From Hericium rajendrae (Eukaryota; Basidiomycota; Agaricomycetes; Russulales; Hericiaceae), in NCBI GenBank assembly GCA_033439255.1, contig CM065880.1, positions 1,178,001 through 1,242,000 on the forward strand: DNA of 64,000 bases, given 5' to 3'. The notes beneath the pieces were generated by a model that was not told the origin of the DNA, searched no databases, and saw nothing but the letters and a program-made list of their open reading frames with translations. Both the position numbers and the translations under genes were made by a program. Below, piece by piece: positions 33,831-46,200 of this stretch. Numbering within the stretch: the stretch's first letter is position 1; each line of letters begins with the position of its first letter.

Positions 33831-34310
33831 CAGGATAAATTGGGTCCATGTGCGTTGTTCTGGTGCGTGTTTAGGAGGGGAAGGATGTTGTGGGGATGCT
33901 GATGTGTCGCTGAACCGGTGAGCGCATCTGCCAGGCGGAATCTGAGTTCCAAATCTTGTGAAGATGAAAGTGGCAGCTCCGTATTCGATTCGAGTCTCGG
34001 GCTTCAGATCTGTATGCTATCAAGGCTGCTACGACACTTCCATGGGCTGTAGTGAACTCATGTAGTATCAGGGCCTCTTGACGAATCGCAGAAATGAAAA
34101 GCCAGCGCTGCATGTATCATGTAATGTTACAGGATATATGCTGATATACGTCTAAACCAGATGCGAGGAAACGGTGTACGTCCGTTGTACAGCGATAGCG
34201 GTGTCGAACTAGTCTATACAAAAGACAAAAGATGCATTGCAAGTTAGTAAAGAATGGGATGCCAGACTGGACGCGCGTCCGCGCGAAATACTCGGAGGAT
34301 GGATCAATGA
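33831..34310. other. Intergenic region between histone-fold gene and carrier gene
   Basis: About 480 bp. A stop-free minus-strand stretch (LKPETRIEYGAATFIF near 33960-34010) is in frame with the histone-fold N-terminus but lacks an ATG, so an upstream first exon may sit here. No other feature was recognised. Confidence 0.35.
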
Positions 34311-35598
34311 TTAGGTTTCCCCAGTCCATCGGGGTAATTCTCTCATCAGATACTCGTATCTGTTTCGACGGCATCAGAATCGGGGAGATAGACCAAAGAA
34401 GGGATAAAGCAGACGCACGTCATCATGGTTACCGCGCTGTTGGGCACCGTCCGCAATAAGTTGATGGATAAGCCTTTATAGAGTCCATGCCAGCCCTCGT
34501 TGAAGACGATTTCCTTTACAGTACGCACAACGCCCAAAAACTGAGATGGAACCATACTCGTTTGCGTGCGCGGCACCCGCTGCGTCTGCATGCGCGTGCG
34601 CACAACCTCGTGGGGGTAGGTCGTCACCGAGGCCGTCATTTTGGAGACGGCGGTACAGAGAAGTATGTCTCTGAATGAAAGAGGGCGCTCGGGGTGGCGG
34701 CGCTCTGGAAACAACAGCAGACGCATATGAGCGCCGACGTGGCTGGGACGCGAACCGACGTACCGGCTACGCGTTTGAGATACTCGTAGAGCGGGAACTG
34801 GACTGCTACGTGCACGATCCCGAGCAGACTCGGGAATAGCCCACGGTAGAATGCGGCAATGCCCTCATTATGGTATATAGTCCGGGCCGCATCGAGCGTA
34901 CTGCGATACCTTTGCTCCGAGCGTTGCTGAGTCTGCGACCAAATGAGCCAGCCGCCCAAGCACGCGACCACAGCATACGCACCATGAATCTGGTCTTGAT
35001 AACCCACAATGGATTCGTGCAGATAGTGCTGGACGCCCCTGCGGTCATCGCAGATAGGATATGCAGTGTCCAGGTGTGTTCGCGCATGGCGGGTTGGTAG
35101 CCCTTCGCAGAGGGCGCAGGATAGATATCTGGAGGACGGCTACCTCCCAACGGAGGCTCTCCAAAATGTCCCTTGACGCTGTCGTACACTGTAAAGTAGA
35201 TGGCCCACGTCGGAAGATAGCCAAAGATCGTCGGACCAAGGCCTCGATAAAATCCGCGCACACCATCGTGTATCCATATCGACCGGATGATTTCTATATA
35301 ACATCCAAGTAGATTTCAATCCAGGAGGGAAAACGAGACTCAGTCACTGGCTGAGCCAGTCACAAGAGAAGCATTACGCACCCCAACCATTTTTGTATCC
35401 GGCATGCCCCCGCGCCGAATGCTGAGCCTGCAACTTCGTCTTCAAAACGTCCAATGGGCAAGTCATAATGCTCGCGACGAGACCCCCGCCTGCACCAGCT
35501 GTACACATTAGGTTAATACATGAATGCTGCTGGTCATGCGATGCGAGAAAAGACACACCTATGATGCTGTGTACAGACCATGTCTTGCCGTTTGACAT
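34311..35598 (-). CDS. Mitochondrial carrier, NAD+/nucleotide type (Ndt1/Yia6-like)
   Basis: Six-helix inner-membrane transporter. The start at 35598 gives MSNGKTWSVHSIIA; splicing leads into AGAGGGLVASIMTCPLDVLK. All three carrier signatures are visible: PLDVLK (first repeat), PLWVIK within TICTNPLWVIKTRFM (second; Trp in place of the acidic residue marks the NAD/folate/pyrimidine subgroup) and PHEVVR within VTTYPHEVVRTRMQTQR (third). Other family blocks are RGFYRGLGPTIFGYLPTWAI, RGLFPSLLGIVHVAVQFPLY and GLSINLLRTVPNSAVTMMT. The last exon gives YEYLMRELPRWTGET with TAA at 34311-34313. The combination best fits mitochondrial NAD+ carriers; a pyrimidine or FAD/folate carrier is the alternative. 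Confidence 0.86.
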
Positions 35599-36335
35599 AG
35601 CTCCGCCCCGCGTCCGCGGGGGTGTAGGCTGATTTGGACACGAGAAATGGTGATGTATATCCCTGGGGCGAGCGCAGACAAGACGTGGTCAAGGTGTATG
35701 ACTGGTGTGTGGGGATGGTACTAAGCACTCCAGAGCACTCGGCTCACAACAGCGTCTCCGGTAATCTCCGATCTCTCTCCGGTGGCACCCTCTCCATACA
35801 TTTGCAACAAACCAATCGACTGAGGCAACTCTTAACTTTTCTGCGTTCTGCGGAAGGTGAGCCTGGTATTACATGCCAATTTATATTCTCGAACTGGCAA
35901 GATTAAAGGACGCATGAAGCTTTGGCCTGTCGGCAGGAGTCGCGAACTCGAGTCCCGCTTTTTTCATGAACGGGATCTGGATCAGTCAAGGATCAGTGGG
36001 TTATCAGATTCATACAGTATATTATAATTGACAGCATGCAAAGAGAATGGCGCACCTCGCCTTCTTGGATCGCAGCGGCTCGATGTCCAACTCACGCGTA
36101 TCGCATGCTTGAGCGCACTGAAATCTACTGAAATATGCAGGGTGTGCAAGGCCGTCGAGCAACTAGTTCATGCCGCATCACATTGCCGATCGTTTCGCCG
36201 CATACCTTACTCTCACATGGCCAATACACGGTGGTTATTTATTTATAGGTAGCGCAATTTTCAGAAATGATTCGTAGCCGAGGTGAAACACAGCTCGCAA
36301 GGCCATTCCAGCTGCCCCACTCATTGAGCGAATGT
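35599..36335. other. Intergenic region, no gene recognised
   Basis: About 0.74 kb between the carrier start and the end of the first F-box pseudogene. DNA at 36200-36335 is related to the 3' flank of the intact F-box gene (49604-49720; both contain CTACGAATCATTT), so the family duplication extends past the stop codon. Confidence 0.5.
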
Positions 36336-38630
36336 CTACATAGTGTCTTCCCACTCACTCTCCCTCTCGTCCTCCTGGTCCTCGTCTGAATTGAAGTCCC
36401 CGTCGCTGAAGTCGCCATTGGGATCATCGCTAGAATCGCTTCTAGGACCGTGGTTGAAATCATCATTAGAATTGCGGTCAGGGCCCTTGATTGTGCTTCG
36501 CCGAGATGTATCATCCTCCCACTTAACCTCCGGCACAATCTTCTCTAGTTCCGCGATGAATTGTTCCGAAACCTCGAGTTTCGACCACTTGACGCGGACT
36601 GTCTGGACGGCCTTGATTTTTTGACGCTTATTCAGCTGCTTCAAAAGTGCTTTCTGAAATAAAAATTTCTCCCTCTGGTTGGCATCGTAGGGCCAGACAT
36701 GGCCGAAGACGAGGCAAGTCAAATTTGGGAGGAAAGATATTTTCTTGCACGCGGTGTCCTGAGGGGTGCACGTGGCTAGTGCGTTGCAGAATGCAAGCAT
36801 CTGCGACTGTTCGCCAGCAAATTCGACTATCTCGACCGCGCTACACTTCCCGAAGGTGTTGATCCATCTTTGTGGCGTCCAATATGGCTTGGAAGAAAAG
36901 AGTTCGACATGGAGATGGTGGATGTTCTCTATCGGGAAACTGCAACTCCACTTAACTACGAAATCCAACGGCTGAGTGTAGCGCTGGGGCACAACTTGGA
37001 ATTCCAGACCGTGTTTGATATCAGTTTCCTCATTATCCCGTCTCCGTGAAATATAGAAATGAAACCCGCGCCGCCAGTCTTGAGCTTTAGGGATTGTATG
37101 GGGCCATGCTCTCTGTCCACATGCGCGTGGAACAGGGAACCAATTTCGCTGACCCATTCTGGCTTTTCTCATCGCAGCATAGACGTAGACCGCAGGAGGA
37201 AGGGATTCTGATGTGGTTGAGAAAGTCTAAGCACCGCGTTACGTGGTTGTATTCCAGGTATAATGTTTTGAGATGCGGCAAATCTACGATGCTCTCATGG
37301 ATGGAGTGTCTAGATCTGCGAGGCAGACAAGCCCTGAGATCCAACGTCTGCAAGGCAGGGATGTTACCCAGGCCGTGTAGCAGCTCGTCGAATGGTGACA
37401 TAGTAGACATATCATCCGTCCTTGTCACAAGCTTTCTACTGGTGCCAACGAAGCCGACCGTGAGATGTGTCAAGTTGTGAAGAATCGGGGCAGACCAAGG
37501 AATATAGACGTTGCACAAATTGATGGAGCGAAGTGCAGGTGCGTGATTCTGGAATATGCATGTTGGGAGCCAAACAATTGTGCCGTCCTCTTCATGAGTC
37601 AGAGTCAGATGTTGCAAGACGTTGGCAGGTGATGATAGCATCGACCGCCGTAACAGAAGCTGCATCTTGTGAACTTCTTCTACACGGACGGTAAGGTCGC
37701 GGATCCGGGAGACATGATTGGCGACCTCGTTGCCGTGGATAACTGTGGGGATGTATTCTTCAAATGAGACTGAAATCGGAGCCGATCTTCCACGAGCAAG
37801 AGCAGCTTTTAGCCAATGTGCATTGAGCCCGCGAATGTTTGTCCACACGTGAGGATAATTCAGGGACGTTTCGCGCCAATGTCTGGAGACGTGAGTCACG
37901 CGTAGCCAGCCAATGCACGGCTTGTTGCCCGGTTTCTCAGAATCCATCAACGGTGGATCCATGTCGGAGCAAAACACAAATATTCTGGCCAGAACCTCAG
38001 AGGGAAGGCGAGAGATTGGGACCAGGGTATTGCGCGCCACGCGTAGTGCACATATGCCCACATGCATGGCTGCCAATTCATCGTCTATTATCCGACGAGC
38101 ATGATCGATGACGCCGGGATTCTTGAGAAAGGGAGTATTCTGAATATGCAAAAGTCTGGGCTGAACGTATGCGGACCAAAAATCATGTGGGCTGTATGCG
38201 CCGATGTCAGTGTGATCCCTGGAAGCAGAATATGGTACGGAAGAGCACGAACTCGGAAGTTGGATAGCTCTGCATACTTTTTCTCCTCGAGATCGAGAAT
38301 GAGACAAGAGAATTTTCTTGATATCCGATAACCAGATCGGATTCTGGAAGTTCGTGAGACAAAGTCTCCAGCTATTGCGAATCTGCGATGAAAGACCTAC
38401 CTGTGGATCAAGAAGTCTTCTGCAAAGTGACAGTGTCCGCCCGACTGGCGATCGCGAGCAAGAAATAATGATCAAGGCTCAGATAGCCAACGCAGCAGAC
38501 GAGGTCGTCAGACAAGTCGATTCTACTAAGGTCTGAGGCCTGAGGCCTGAGGACGAAGATGGCGGCTTCTGGAAGAGAAACGTCGAACATGTTGAAGTTT
38601 GTTCGATGAAGGACGTCACGCGGCGGCACG
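36336..38630 (-). pseudogene. F-box/LRR-like protein gene A, frameshifted
   Basis: Close inverted paralogue of the intact gene at 47805-49604. The F-box region reads VPISRLPSEVLARIFVFCSD and WLRVTHVSRHWRETSLNYPH; an LRR-like body follows (PALRSINLCNVYIPWSAPIL, ALQTLDLRACLPRRS). The acidic C-terminus is GDFNSDEDQEDERESEWED, ending at 36336. Against the intact copy, two single-base deletions are visible, one near 37163 (GAGAAAAGCC against GAGAGAAGGCC) and one near 37065-37085, so two frames are needed to read the body. The methionine used as start in the intact copy is missing here. The upstream part (38400-38780) matches 47290-47560 and carries a MITE-like insertion at 38648-38708. Real F-box proteins are SCF ubiquitin-ligase adaptors; this copy is probably inactive, or has a shortened product. 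Confidence 0.75.
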
Positions 38631-38647
38631 AGGGCGGCGGCGGCGGT

Positions 38648-38708
38648 CAGACAGACGATCCTGAGGCACGAAGCGTTGAGTCCTGTCTACTCTGCCTCTG
38701 GGAGACTA
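38648..38708. mobile_element. 61-bp MITE-like element, copy 1
   Basis: Starts CAGACAGACGATCCTGAGGC and ends CTCTGGGAGACTA. It is the same sequence as the element at 39492-39551 except for one extra C and the first base. It lies in a GGC-repeat tract upstream of F-box gene A. The matching place near 47320-47345 in the intact paralogue lacks it, so this is an insertion. Flanking GGCGGT/CGGCGGC repeats blur the target duplication. Confidence 0.65.
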
Positions 38709-38991
38709 CGGCGGCGGCACTATGCTGCCGGGGCGCCGCCGCCAGACAAGCTCAGAAATCTCGTCGATGTAAATGTTTGTTGCAATTTTCTTGTCATGAC
38801 TTCCTAGTCTATCCCATATGTAACAATCTTACAGCCTTCTCAATTGCATCTCATTCTCTCCCGCTCCTGTTCCCGTTTTCTTTCTCGCCCCCATGATCGG
38901 ATCCTAAAGCTGTGACCGTCTGTCTAGACATTGAAGGCAAGCTTTCGAGTGTTCACTTTCCACCGTTGACTCAGACCGCCTGGCGAAGAGG

Positions 38992-41000
38992 CTAGTCGGA
39001 GCCATTCGGATCTCCAGAATCCCAGTCAAAATTATGTTCCAACCACACAACCTTGGGGATTATTCTCTCTATTTCTGCCACAAAGTTTGCCTCGGGATCG
39101 TGCCATAATATGCAGACTTTCTCGATAGCCTTGATCTGCTGCCGTGCCTCTAGCTGTTTCGGGAGGGTTTCCTCAACAGTGCGCTGCATCTCCAAACCAG
39201 AAGATGGGGAGGATAGCGCCGTTTATGGTGAGGTGACGAAGATTTGGGAGGAAAAGTGTTTCTTCACCGCCGAATCACCGGCGGTGACCTGGGGGATGCA
39301 CATGGCCAGTGTCGTGCAGAAGGCGAGGGTCTGAGGACCGCCTCCCGAGATGCGAACCTGCTTTGCCGCCTCGAACTTCCCTAAGGTATTGATCCAGTCT
39401 TGTGGTGCCTGATACGAGCGGGGAAAATGGAACTTGATCGACAGGTGGCGTATACTACTCTTTATGGGGAGTCTGTGACACCAGGCAGCTGTAGACAGAC
39501 GATCCTGAGGCACGAAGGTTGAGTCCTGTCTACTCTGCCTCTGGGAGACTAGGCAGCTGCGATATCTGGTAAGTCCGGATCCGGAAAAGTCTCGTCACCG
39601 AAAGGGAAGGTTGGCATTCGTGTATATGTGATTTTAGTCTTCCCATTGCTTCCTGTCCGCAAGATTCTGGCAACAAAAAAATGGCATCGATGTTTAGAGT
39701 GAGGGATTGCGACGGACTCGTCTCTCTAGTCACATGCGAATAGAATAGGGAATCGAGTTCGCTGATTAGCTGTGAGTTTTTGTTTTCGCCGTGTACGTCT
39801 AGGTCCATATTGCAGGAGGACGGGATGATGAGTCGTTTGAGAACGTCAAGGCATCGAATGTCGTCGTCGCAAGCATAACGATTTGAGACATGGTAGATCT
39901 ACAATATTCTCCTCGGTGGAATGTCTCGATCTGGGAGGCACGCATTTTCTTAAGTACCAATGTCTGAAGAGAAGACATGCCGCGCAAACAGTCGAGCAAT
40001 GCATCCATTGTTGGCATGGCAGATATATCCAAATCGTCCGAAGTCCCTGTCAAAAATTCTCTGTCAAGACGGTCAAAACCTCTGAAGAAGTGGACATTGA
40101 GAGCGGTCAGACTGCGGAGAATTGGGGCAGACCAAGGGATATAAACATTTTTCAGAGTGACGGAGCGAAGCGCGGGTCCGTGATCCTGGAATACGTGCCT
40201 AGGTAGGCAAAGAGTTGCGTCGGACTCGTAAATTAAGGCAAGGCTTTGCAGAACGTTGGCAGGAGATGACAGAATTGGTTGTATGATCCGCTTCATGATA
40301 GGCATATCATATACCTCAAGGTAGATGTCGCGGATGCGCGACCAATGCTTGAAGACATCTTCTTTGTCAAATGGCGCGGGGTCGTTGTAGTAGTCAAATG
40401 TGACGGAGATAGGGGCAGACCGTCCTCTTGCAAGCACCGCTTTTAGCCAAGGTGTGCTGAGCCCATGGCAAATCTTCGTCCAAACGTGAGGATAGTGCAA
40501 GGCCGTGTCGCGCCAGTCTTTGCACACATGAGTGACTTGCAGCCAGCCGAGCTTCTCCGGCAACGGCAATTGCTTATCCATCGATGGCGGGAATATTTCC
40601 GCACAAGATAGAAATACATGGGCAAGGACCTCTGAGGGAAGGCGAGAGACTGGGGGTATGGAGTTGCGGTGCGTGCGCAACGCACACATGGTGAGATGCA
40701 AGGCCAGCCAGTTCATCGTCGATCGCCTGGAAAGCGAGGACGATAGTGTCGGGATTTCCGCGAGAAGAGGCTATCTGAAGCTGGGCAAGCCTTGATTGGA
40801 GACATGCCGACCAAAACTCCTGCGGGCTACATGCGGCGACGTCAGTGATGTGATTCCTGGCCTGCGAAGGAGCACTTACTCTAACAGTGGACGACTTTCC
40901 ATGTTTGATCCCCTGAAGCTCAAGAATACGAAATCTCCCGGGAAAAGAGGGGAACAAGATCGGGGAAATCGGAATTGACGATGTCGGCGCGATCCTAGGA
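38992..41000 (-). pseudogene. F-box protein gene B, multiply broken
   Basis: A second, more diverged member of the family. Pieces in order from the 5' side: CSPQEFWSACLQSRLAQLQ (about 40800-40830), then after a frame break CALRTHRNSIPPVSRLPSEV and LGWLQVTHVCKDWRDTALHY (F-box region), GPALRSVTLKNVYIPWSAPI, then RCLDVLKRLIIPSSCNMDLD in another frame, LPDIAAAWCHRLPIKSSI interrupted by a 60-bp insertion, and EARQQIKAIEKVCILWHDPE near the end. At least four frame breaks (about 40710, 39870, 39590 and 39225) plus the insertion separate these. It ends DSGDPNGSD at 38992. Clearly a dead gene, though the SRLPSEV half stays open for 305 codons (39799-40716) and could still make a truncated protein. Confidence 0.72.
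39492..39551. mobile_element. 60-bp MITE-like element with 8-bp target duplication, copy 2
   Basis: Starts TAGACAGACGATCCTGAGGC and ends CTCTGGGAGACTA; the ends TAG.../...CTA form a short imperfect inverted repeat. It is flanked on both sides by GGCAGCTG (39484-39491 and 39552-39559). Removing the element and one GGCAGCTG restores the reading LPDIAAAWCHRLPI, which aligns with SSDFIVDWCHRFPI in the intact paralogue. An 8-bp duplication is the size made by hAT-type transposases. It has no coding capacity. Confidence 0.72.
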
Positions 41001-41420
41001 GATCGTGAGACGTAGCGGTCGATGGTCATGATGGGACGTCCCACCTTCGCTGGACAATAGCTATCGAAAAAGAACGACAGCCTGATGGTCGAGATGGTCA
41101 AGGAGCAAACAACGTTGAAAGCCTGGACTGACGACCATAAACAAGTCGAAACCCGCGCTCCCAGCGCGTGTACGGCTAGCCTTCAGCAATGCATGCTTCT
41201 GACGCCCGGCCACGTGGGCATGAGACGCTCACTGCTCTAACTCAGATCTGGCGGTCAGTACAGATCATCTAGAAGAGGTAGTCTGTCGGCATCAGCATGG
41301 GCTTCACTTGTCGCCACATCGACAATATGTGAGAATACAACGCGCGTGTCAAGTCAGCAACTGGTATACACAAAACACCTAAAATACACCACGACGCACA
41401 TCATCCCCGCACCTCGCACC
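41001..41420. other. Short gap between F-box pseudogene B and RPAP3
   Basis: About 420 bp holding the degraded 5' flank of F-box gene B and the 3' flank of the RPAP3-like gene. No separate feature was recognised. Confidence 0.4.
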
Positions 41421-42946
41421 TTACTGCGCCCACAGCGTCCCGCCGCCTTCGCCGGCAGGCCCCACACGCGCCCACACCGCGCGTCCCGCTTCTCGCCCCG
41501 TGAGCATGGCCACGAAGCCGGCGCGCGGCACGCGCTCCAGCGCGACCATGTACGCGCGGATCCACGCCTTGAGCTCGTTGTCCGTGGGGTGCGCGTCGAG
41601 GAGCGCGGTGAAGGTTGATAGGAGGGCGCTGAGTAAGCCTGGGTCGAGCGAGTTCTGGAAGAGCGCGGGGAGCGAGGGCGGGGGGAGGGCCTGTGCGGAG
41701 GGGTTGTTAGCAGGAACAGCGAGGAGAAGGGAGATAAGACGCACGGCGAGGACGGCCCACCGTTCTGCGGGCGTGTGTGCCGCGTCCCATGCGCGCGTGA
41801 AGCTGATGAGCGTCGGCGCAGGGACGGGCGGAGTCTGTGCGGGCGCCGGGAGCGGCGGCGGCGGCGGGGCCGGCGGCGTGACCCCCATAGCGCATCCTTG
41901 GCTGCCCTTCTCGCGGCCTCCATGGCCGCGCGCACAGCATCCTGGTCCTGGTCCTCGGGCTGGGACGCGGGCTCGGGCTCCGACGTGACGGTACCGGCGC
42001 GGGCGTATGTCCCGCGAGCGGAGTTCTGCCAGTGGTACGGCGACCAGTGGACGCTCCAGTACGGCGAGGGCGGCGCATCGTCGGGGTTTTCGGGGAAGTC
42101 GTCGAGGTTTACGAGATGTGCTAATGAGTCGAGGAAGTCGAGCGGGTCGAGGGCAGGTGAGGTGGGTTCCGGTGCGGAGTCGGGGGGCGAGGGCGGCGCG
42201 TTGGTGGGCTCGACGATGGTGATTGGTATGCGGCGGAGGGGGGTTGCGGGGGCCGGTGTTGGTGCGTCCAGGGCGGTGCCGAGCGGCGGCGGTTGTGGGG
42301 TATTCGAAGCGCCGGCGAGCGGGGGCAGGTCAAATTCGAGGGGAGGCAATTTCTGCAGAAAAGTCGTGTGGCACCGCGTTAGAATGCGTATTCAGAGGTG
42401 TTTGAGCATGGGACGTACCGTTTCCGCGCCTTCGGGGAGTTGTTTTACCAGTTCGTTGATGTTAGTCTTCGCAGCCGCGAGGGCTGGGTCGAGCTGGTAG
42501 GCGCGCTGAAAGTCTGATCGGGAGGTCTTAGTGTGATCGGGAAAGTAGGTTAGATGGATACGCACCATGGATAGCCTCTTGAAGCATAAGCTGGCCTTTC
42601 CTCGCGTGTGCGCGTCGGAACCAAGCCTTGACATTTCCTGGTGCTAGTGATAACGTGGTGGTGCAGTCCCGCTCGGCATCTTCGAATCTAGTTGACGCAC
42701 AGCATAAGCAAAGGGAGGTAGAATGACAACAGACTACGCACTCACTTGTCAAGTTTGAGGTATGCAGCGGCGCGATTGAGGGGAATGAGGGGGTCGCTTC
42801 GGTCGGCGACGATGGCGGCAGACCAGTGGCCGATTGCAGCAGGGTAGTCGCGAGCCTTGAAGGCTTGGTCGCCCTAGAGTGCGGTCAGCGTTTGAAAGCG
42901 AGAACAAGAAAAGAGGTGCCTTTTCTTTGGCGGTGAGTGTCGCCAT
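41421..42946 (-). CDS. RPAP3/Tah1-like TPR protein (R2TP Hsp90 cochaperone)
   Basis: Subunit-like protein of the R2TP complex, which assembles RNA polymerases and PIKK kinases with Hsp90. The start at 42946 gives MATLTAKEK. The TPR domain reads GDQAFKARDYPAAIGHWSAA, DPLIPLNRAAAYLKLDK, FEDAERDCTTTLSLAPGNVK and AWFRRAHARKGQLMLQEAIH. A Pro-rich acidic linker follows (PPLEFDLPPLAGASNTPQPP, EPTSPALDPLDFLDSLAHLV). The C-terminal RPAP3_C-type domain reads SFTRAWDAAHTPAERWAVLA, SALLSTFTALLDAHPTDNEL and IRAYMVALERVPRAGFVAML, ending GGGTLWAQ with TAA at 41421-41423. The linker (RAAKDALWG) and C-domain frames differ by one base at a run of five G (41882-41886 on the plus strand as C). The first intron appears to start with GC (GCACCT...CTCTAG). 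Confidence 0.82.
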
Positions 42947-43233
42947 CGTGTTCAGGATATGCACTGCGTGGGCGTTCACTCCGTTTGGTCTGGTAGATCT
43001 GAATGCTTTCGCCGATTCCCACGGGTGTATACTCCTGACGTCAGACGCCCGATCTCGACATTTTCCCGCCATTCGCTGCATCGTAGCTCGCGAGGACAGC
43101 TGGTGCGCTGGCTGTCTCTTTCCCTGTCAAACAACCCATTGCCATCGCGGCCGTTGCGAAGAAGAGCACCGAGGAGCCACGGAAACTAGTCTGTCTTAGC
43201 GCCTACCCCAATCCAGATCTGTTGTATATCACG

Positions 43234-46200
43234 ATGGCCAACCACGACTTCCTCGACCGTACGTCCCTCCTCATTCTCCTTCCCCATGCCCTCCCTCTTC
43301 ATGCCCGCTCCAGCATCCCTCTCGCAGACTGTTCTTGACGCAAACACCCAGCCCTCTCTCATGCACACCCTCCAACAGGCAAACAATTCCGTCCTCAGCA
43401 TCGCCACAGACGGCAGATACATCTACTCCGGCAGCCAGTGCATGCATATTTCCGTGTGTGATCCTCCTATTTCCATTCATCTTGGAGCTCACATGCGTTA
43501 CAGGTCTACGATAACGAGACGTTCTCCCTCAAGACAAATCTCCGCGGTCATACTGGCAGCGTCCTCGCGCTCGAGTACGCTGCTGACAAGCAGTGGCTCT
43601 TCAGCTCGTCCGGCGACGGTACCATTCGCGTTCGTCCCTCTTGATTGATTGATGGCCTGCTTCTTTTCTCGTGAACCCTGTACCAAGCCCACAATATAGG
43701 GAAGGGTATATCTGGATGGTTTCACGCGCTGCAGTGCTTAGGGCCGTAGCAGCAGATGCATAACTCTCTAATGAATACTTGGCACAGTGGTTCATGAGAT
43801 AGATGGCTGGTTGTTGTATCATCCCGTGCTCACTCTCTAATAGGTTTGGTGCACTCGCACTCATACCCCAATCTACGTCCTCCACCCTTACCCCGACACT
43901 GAATCTGGTGACCTCTTTTCCATCGCCTGGTCCCCTTCTCTCAAGACCCTCTACATTGGCTGCCAGAACACTTCACTTCAATGGTACCACTTCCCTGATG
44001 AACCCTGTCCAGACCAGGGCCCGACCTCCGGCACCTCCACGCCCTCGCGCAAGGCCCACCGGTTTTTTGACTCTCAACCTCGCTTCCTCACCCCCACCCC
44101 GTCTAGCACTGGCTTCAACCTCGGCGATCTCAGCTCTCACATTGCCCACCCGACCGTGCCCGAGCCGCGCAGTATCCTGAGCATACCCGCGTCGAATGTC
44201 GTTGACTCGGCGCACTTTGGATACGTTTACTGTATGACGCTCGTCCCCAGCACCCGCGAAGGCTCTGATGATCTCGCGCGCGCAATCGAGGGCCAGGGCA
44301 ACGTTCATCTTGTCACTGGCAGTGGTGACGAGACCCTCAAGGTCCGTGCACATATTCGTCTCTGTCCTCTGCCCACTCGCTGAATGTGTGCTAGCTGTGG
44401 CTTTGCGCGCCCGAGCCGAAGCTGCTGCATACGTTCGAGTGCCAGCACGGCGCGGTACTTTCGCTTGTGACGCGCGAAGAGCTCGTGTATGCCGGCTGCC
44501 AGGACGGGTATGTCAAGGTCTGGGATACGCAGACGCGGACGCTCGTCCGTACCATCATTGTGCACGAAGTACGTCGTCTCTTTTAGCTGCGACGCATGGA
44601 CTGAGTGTTGCAGAACGTAGATGTGCTCTCGCTGAGCGTGTTGCACTCGGATGTATACACTTTTTCCGCGAACGGGCAAGTAAACGTGCGTGTTCTGTTC
44701 CTGCTCGCGTCCAGTCCATTTCGTAACGGTGTACCGCAGCGCTACTCGGATACATTCGACTGCACCGCGTCGTGGCGCGCGCACGATGGCATTATCTCTC
44801 GTCCATAATTTCCGGCGACCACAACGCATATAGGCTATTAACAGGCGGGAATGACGGCGCAATCAAGGTGCGCTGCCTTTGCTCGTCTCCGCCGCTCGTG
44901 CGCTGACCTGTTCCAGAGGTCTGGAATATCCAGCCTCCTCGCGCGTCCTACCACCGCGACCCATCCTCGCCGATCGGCGTCGCGTCGCCCGAGAACGGTG
45001 CGTCCCACTGCGGCTATCCACACCAATCTCACGAGCTCAATCGCATCCCTGCAGATGTGTTGATCTACGCGCTGAGGAAGTTCGTATCCATCCCGAGTGT
45101 CAGTGGCCCCGCGCACCGAGGACTGCCGTCAGGCTGCGATCTGGCTCTCCAAGTGCCTGCACCAGCTCGGCGCGCAGGCAAAGACTGTAAGCCTTCTCCT
45201 TTACCACATTCATGCGTACCAACACCACAAATAGTTATCCACCGGCGACGACACCAACCCCATCGTCTTCGCGACCTTCAATGGTGCGCCACCCGCCCTC
45301 GGGCAGCGCAAGCCGCGCATTCTTTTCTACGGGTACTGTGCCGAACCCGCATGCTGCTGTCACTGAACGCTAATGCTAACGTCCGCTCAGACATTATGAC
45401 GTGATCGCCGCGCCCGCAACCGGCTGGAAAATGCCGCCCTTCACGATGACCGCGCTCGACGGCTTTCTCTACGGCCGCGGCGTCACCGACGACAAGGGCC
45501 CTGTGCTTGCCGTCGCATGCGCGGCGGCTGAGCTGCTCGCACAGCGCCGGCTCGGCGCGGACCTCGTATGCCTCATCGAGGGCGAGGAGGAGGCCGGCAG
45601 CGCTGGGTTTGCAGAGGCCGTGAGACGACATAAGGCACGTATATATGCGCGTTTGAGGGTGGGCTCCGTGACTGATGCGTTGCTGGGGGTGTAGGATTTG
45701 ATTGGGGACGTGGATGCGATTTTGGTGAGTAATTCGACGTGGTTGACGAGCGACACGCCGTGCATCACGTATGGTCTGCGCGGCGTCGTGCACTGTACAA
45801 TCGAGGTGTGTTCATGCTGTATGCGCGGCGTTCTATGTTGCTGAGCCCGTGCTTGTGCGTAGATAAGCTGCCCGGAGGGAAAGGACGTGCATTCAGGCAT
45901 TGAGGGCGGCGCGATGACGGAGCCAATGCAGGATATGTACGTCATTTGGAGACTATTTCCTTTGCGACGCGCATGCTCATTTGCGCACAGGGTCCAGCTG
46001 CTCTCGACGCTTACGACCGATGACCGCAAGGTCGTCATCCCGGGTTTCTGTAAGTCCGCTGAACTGCTAGTCAACGATGCATGAGCTCACAGCTTTCGTA
46101 CGCAGACGACCGCGTGCGTCCCCAGGACGACGAGGAGCGCCGGCTGTTCACGCTCCTCGAGAGCGTGACGCAGACACCCGCGTCACTGCTCGCCGCGCGC

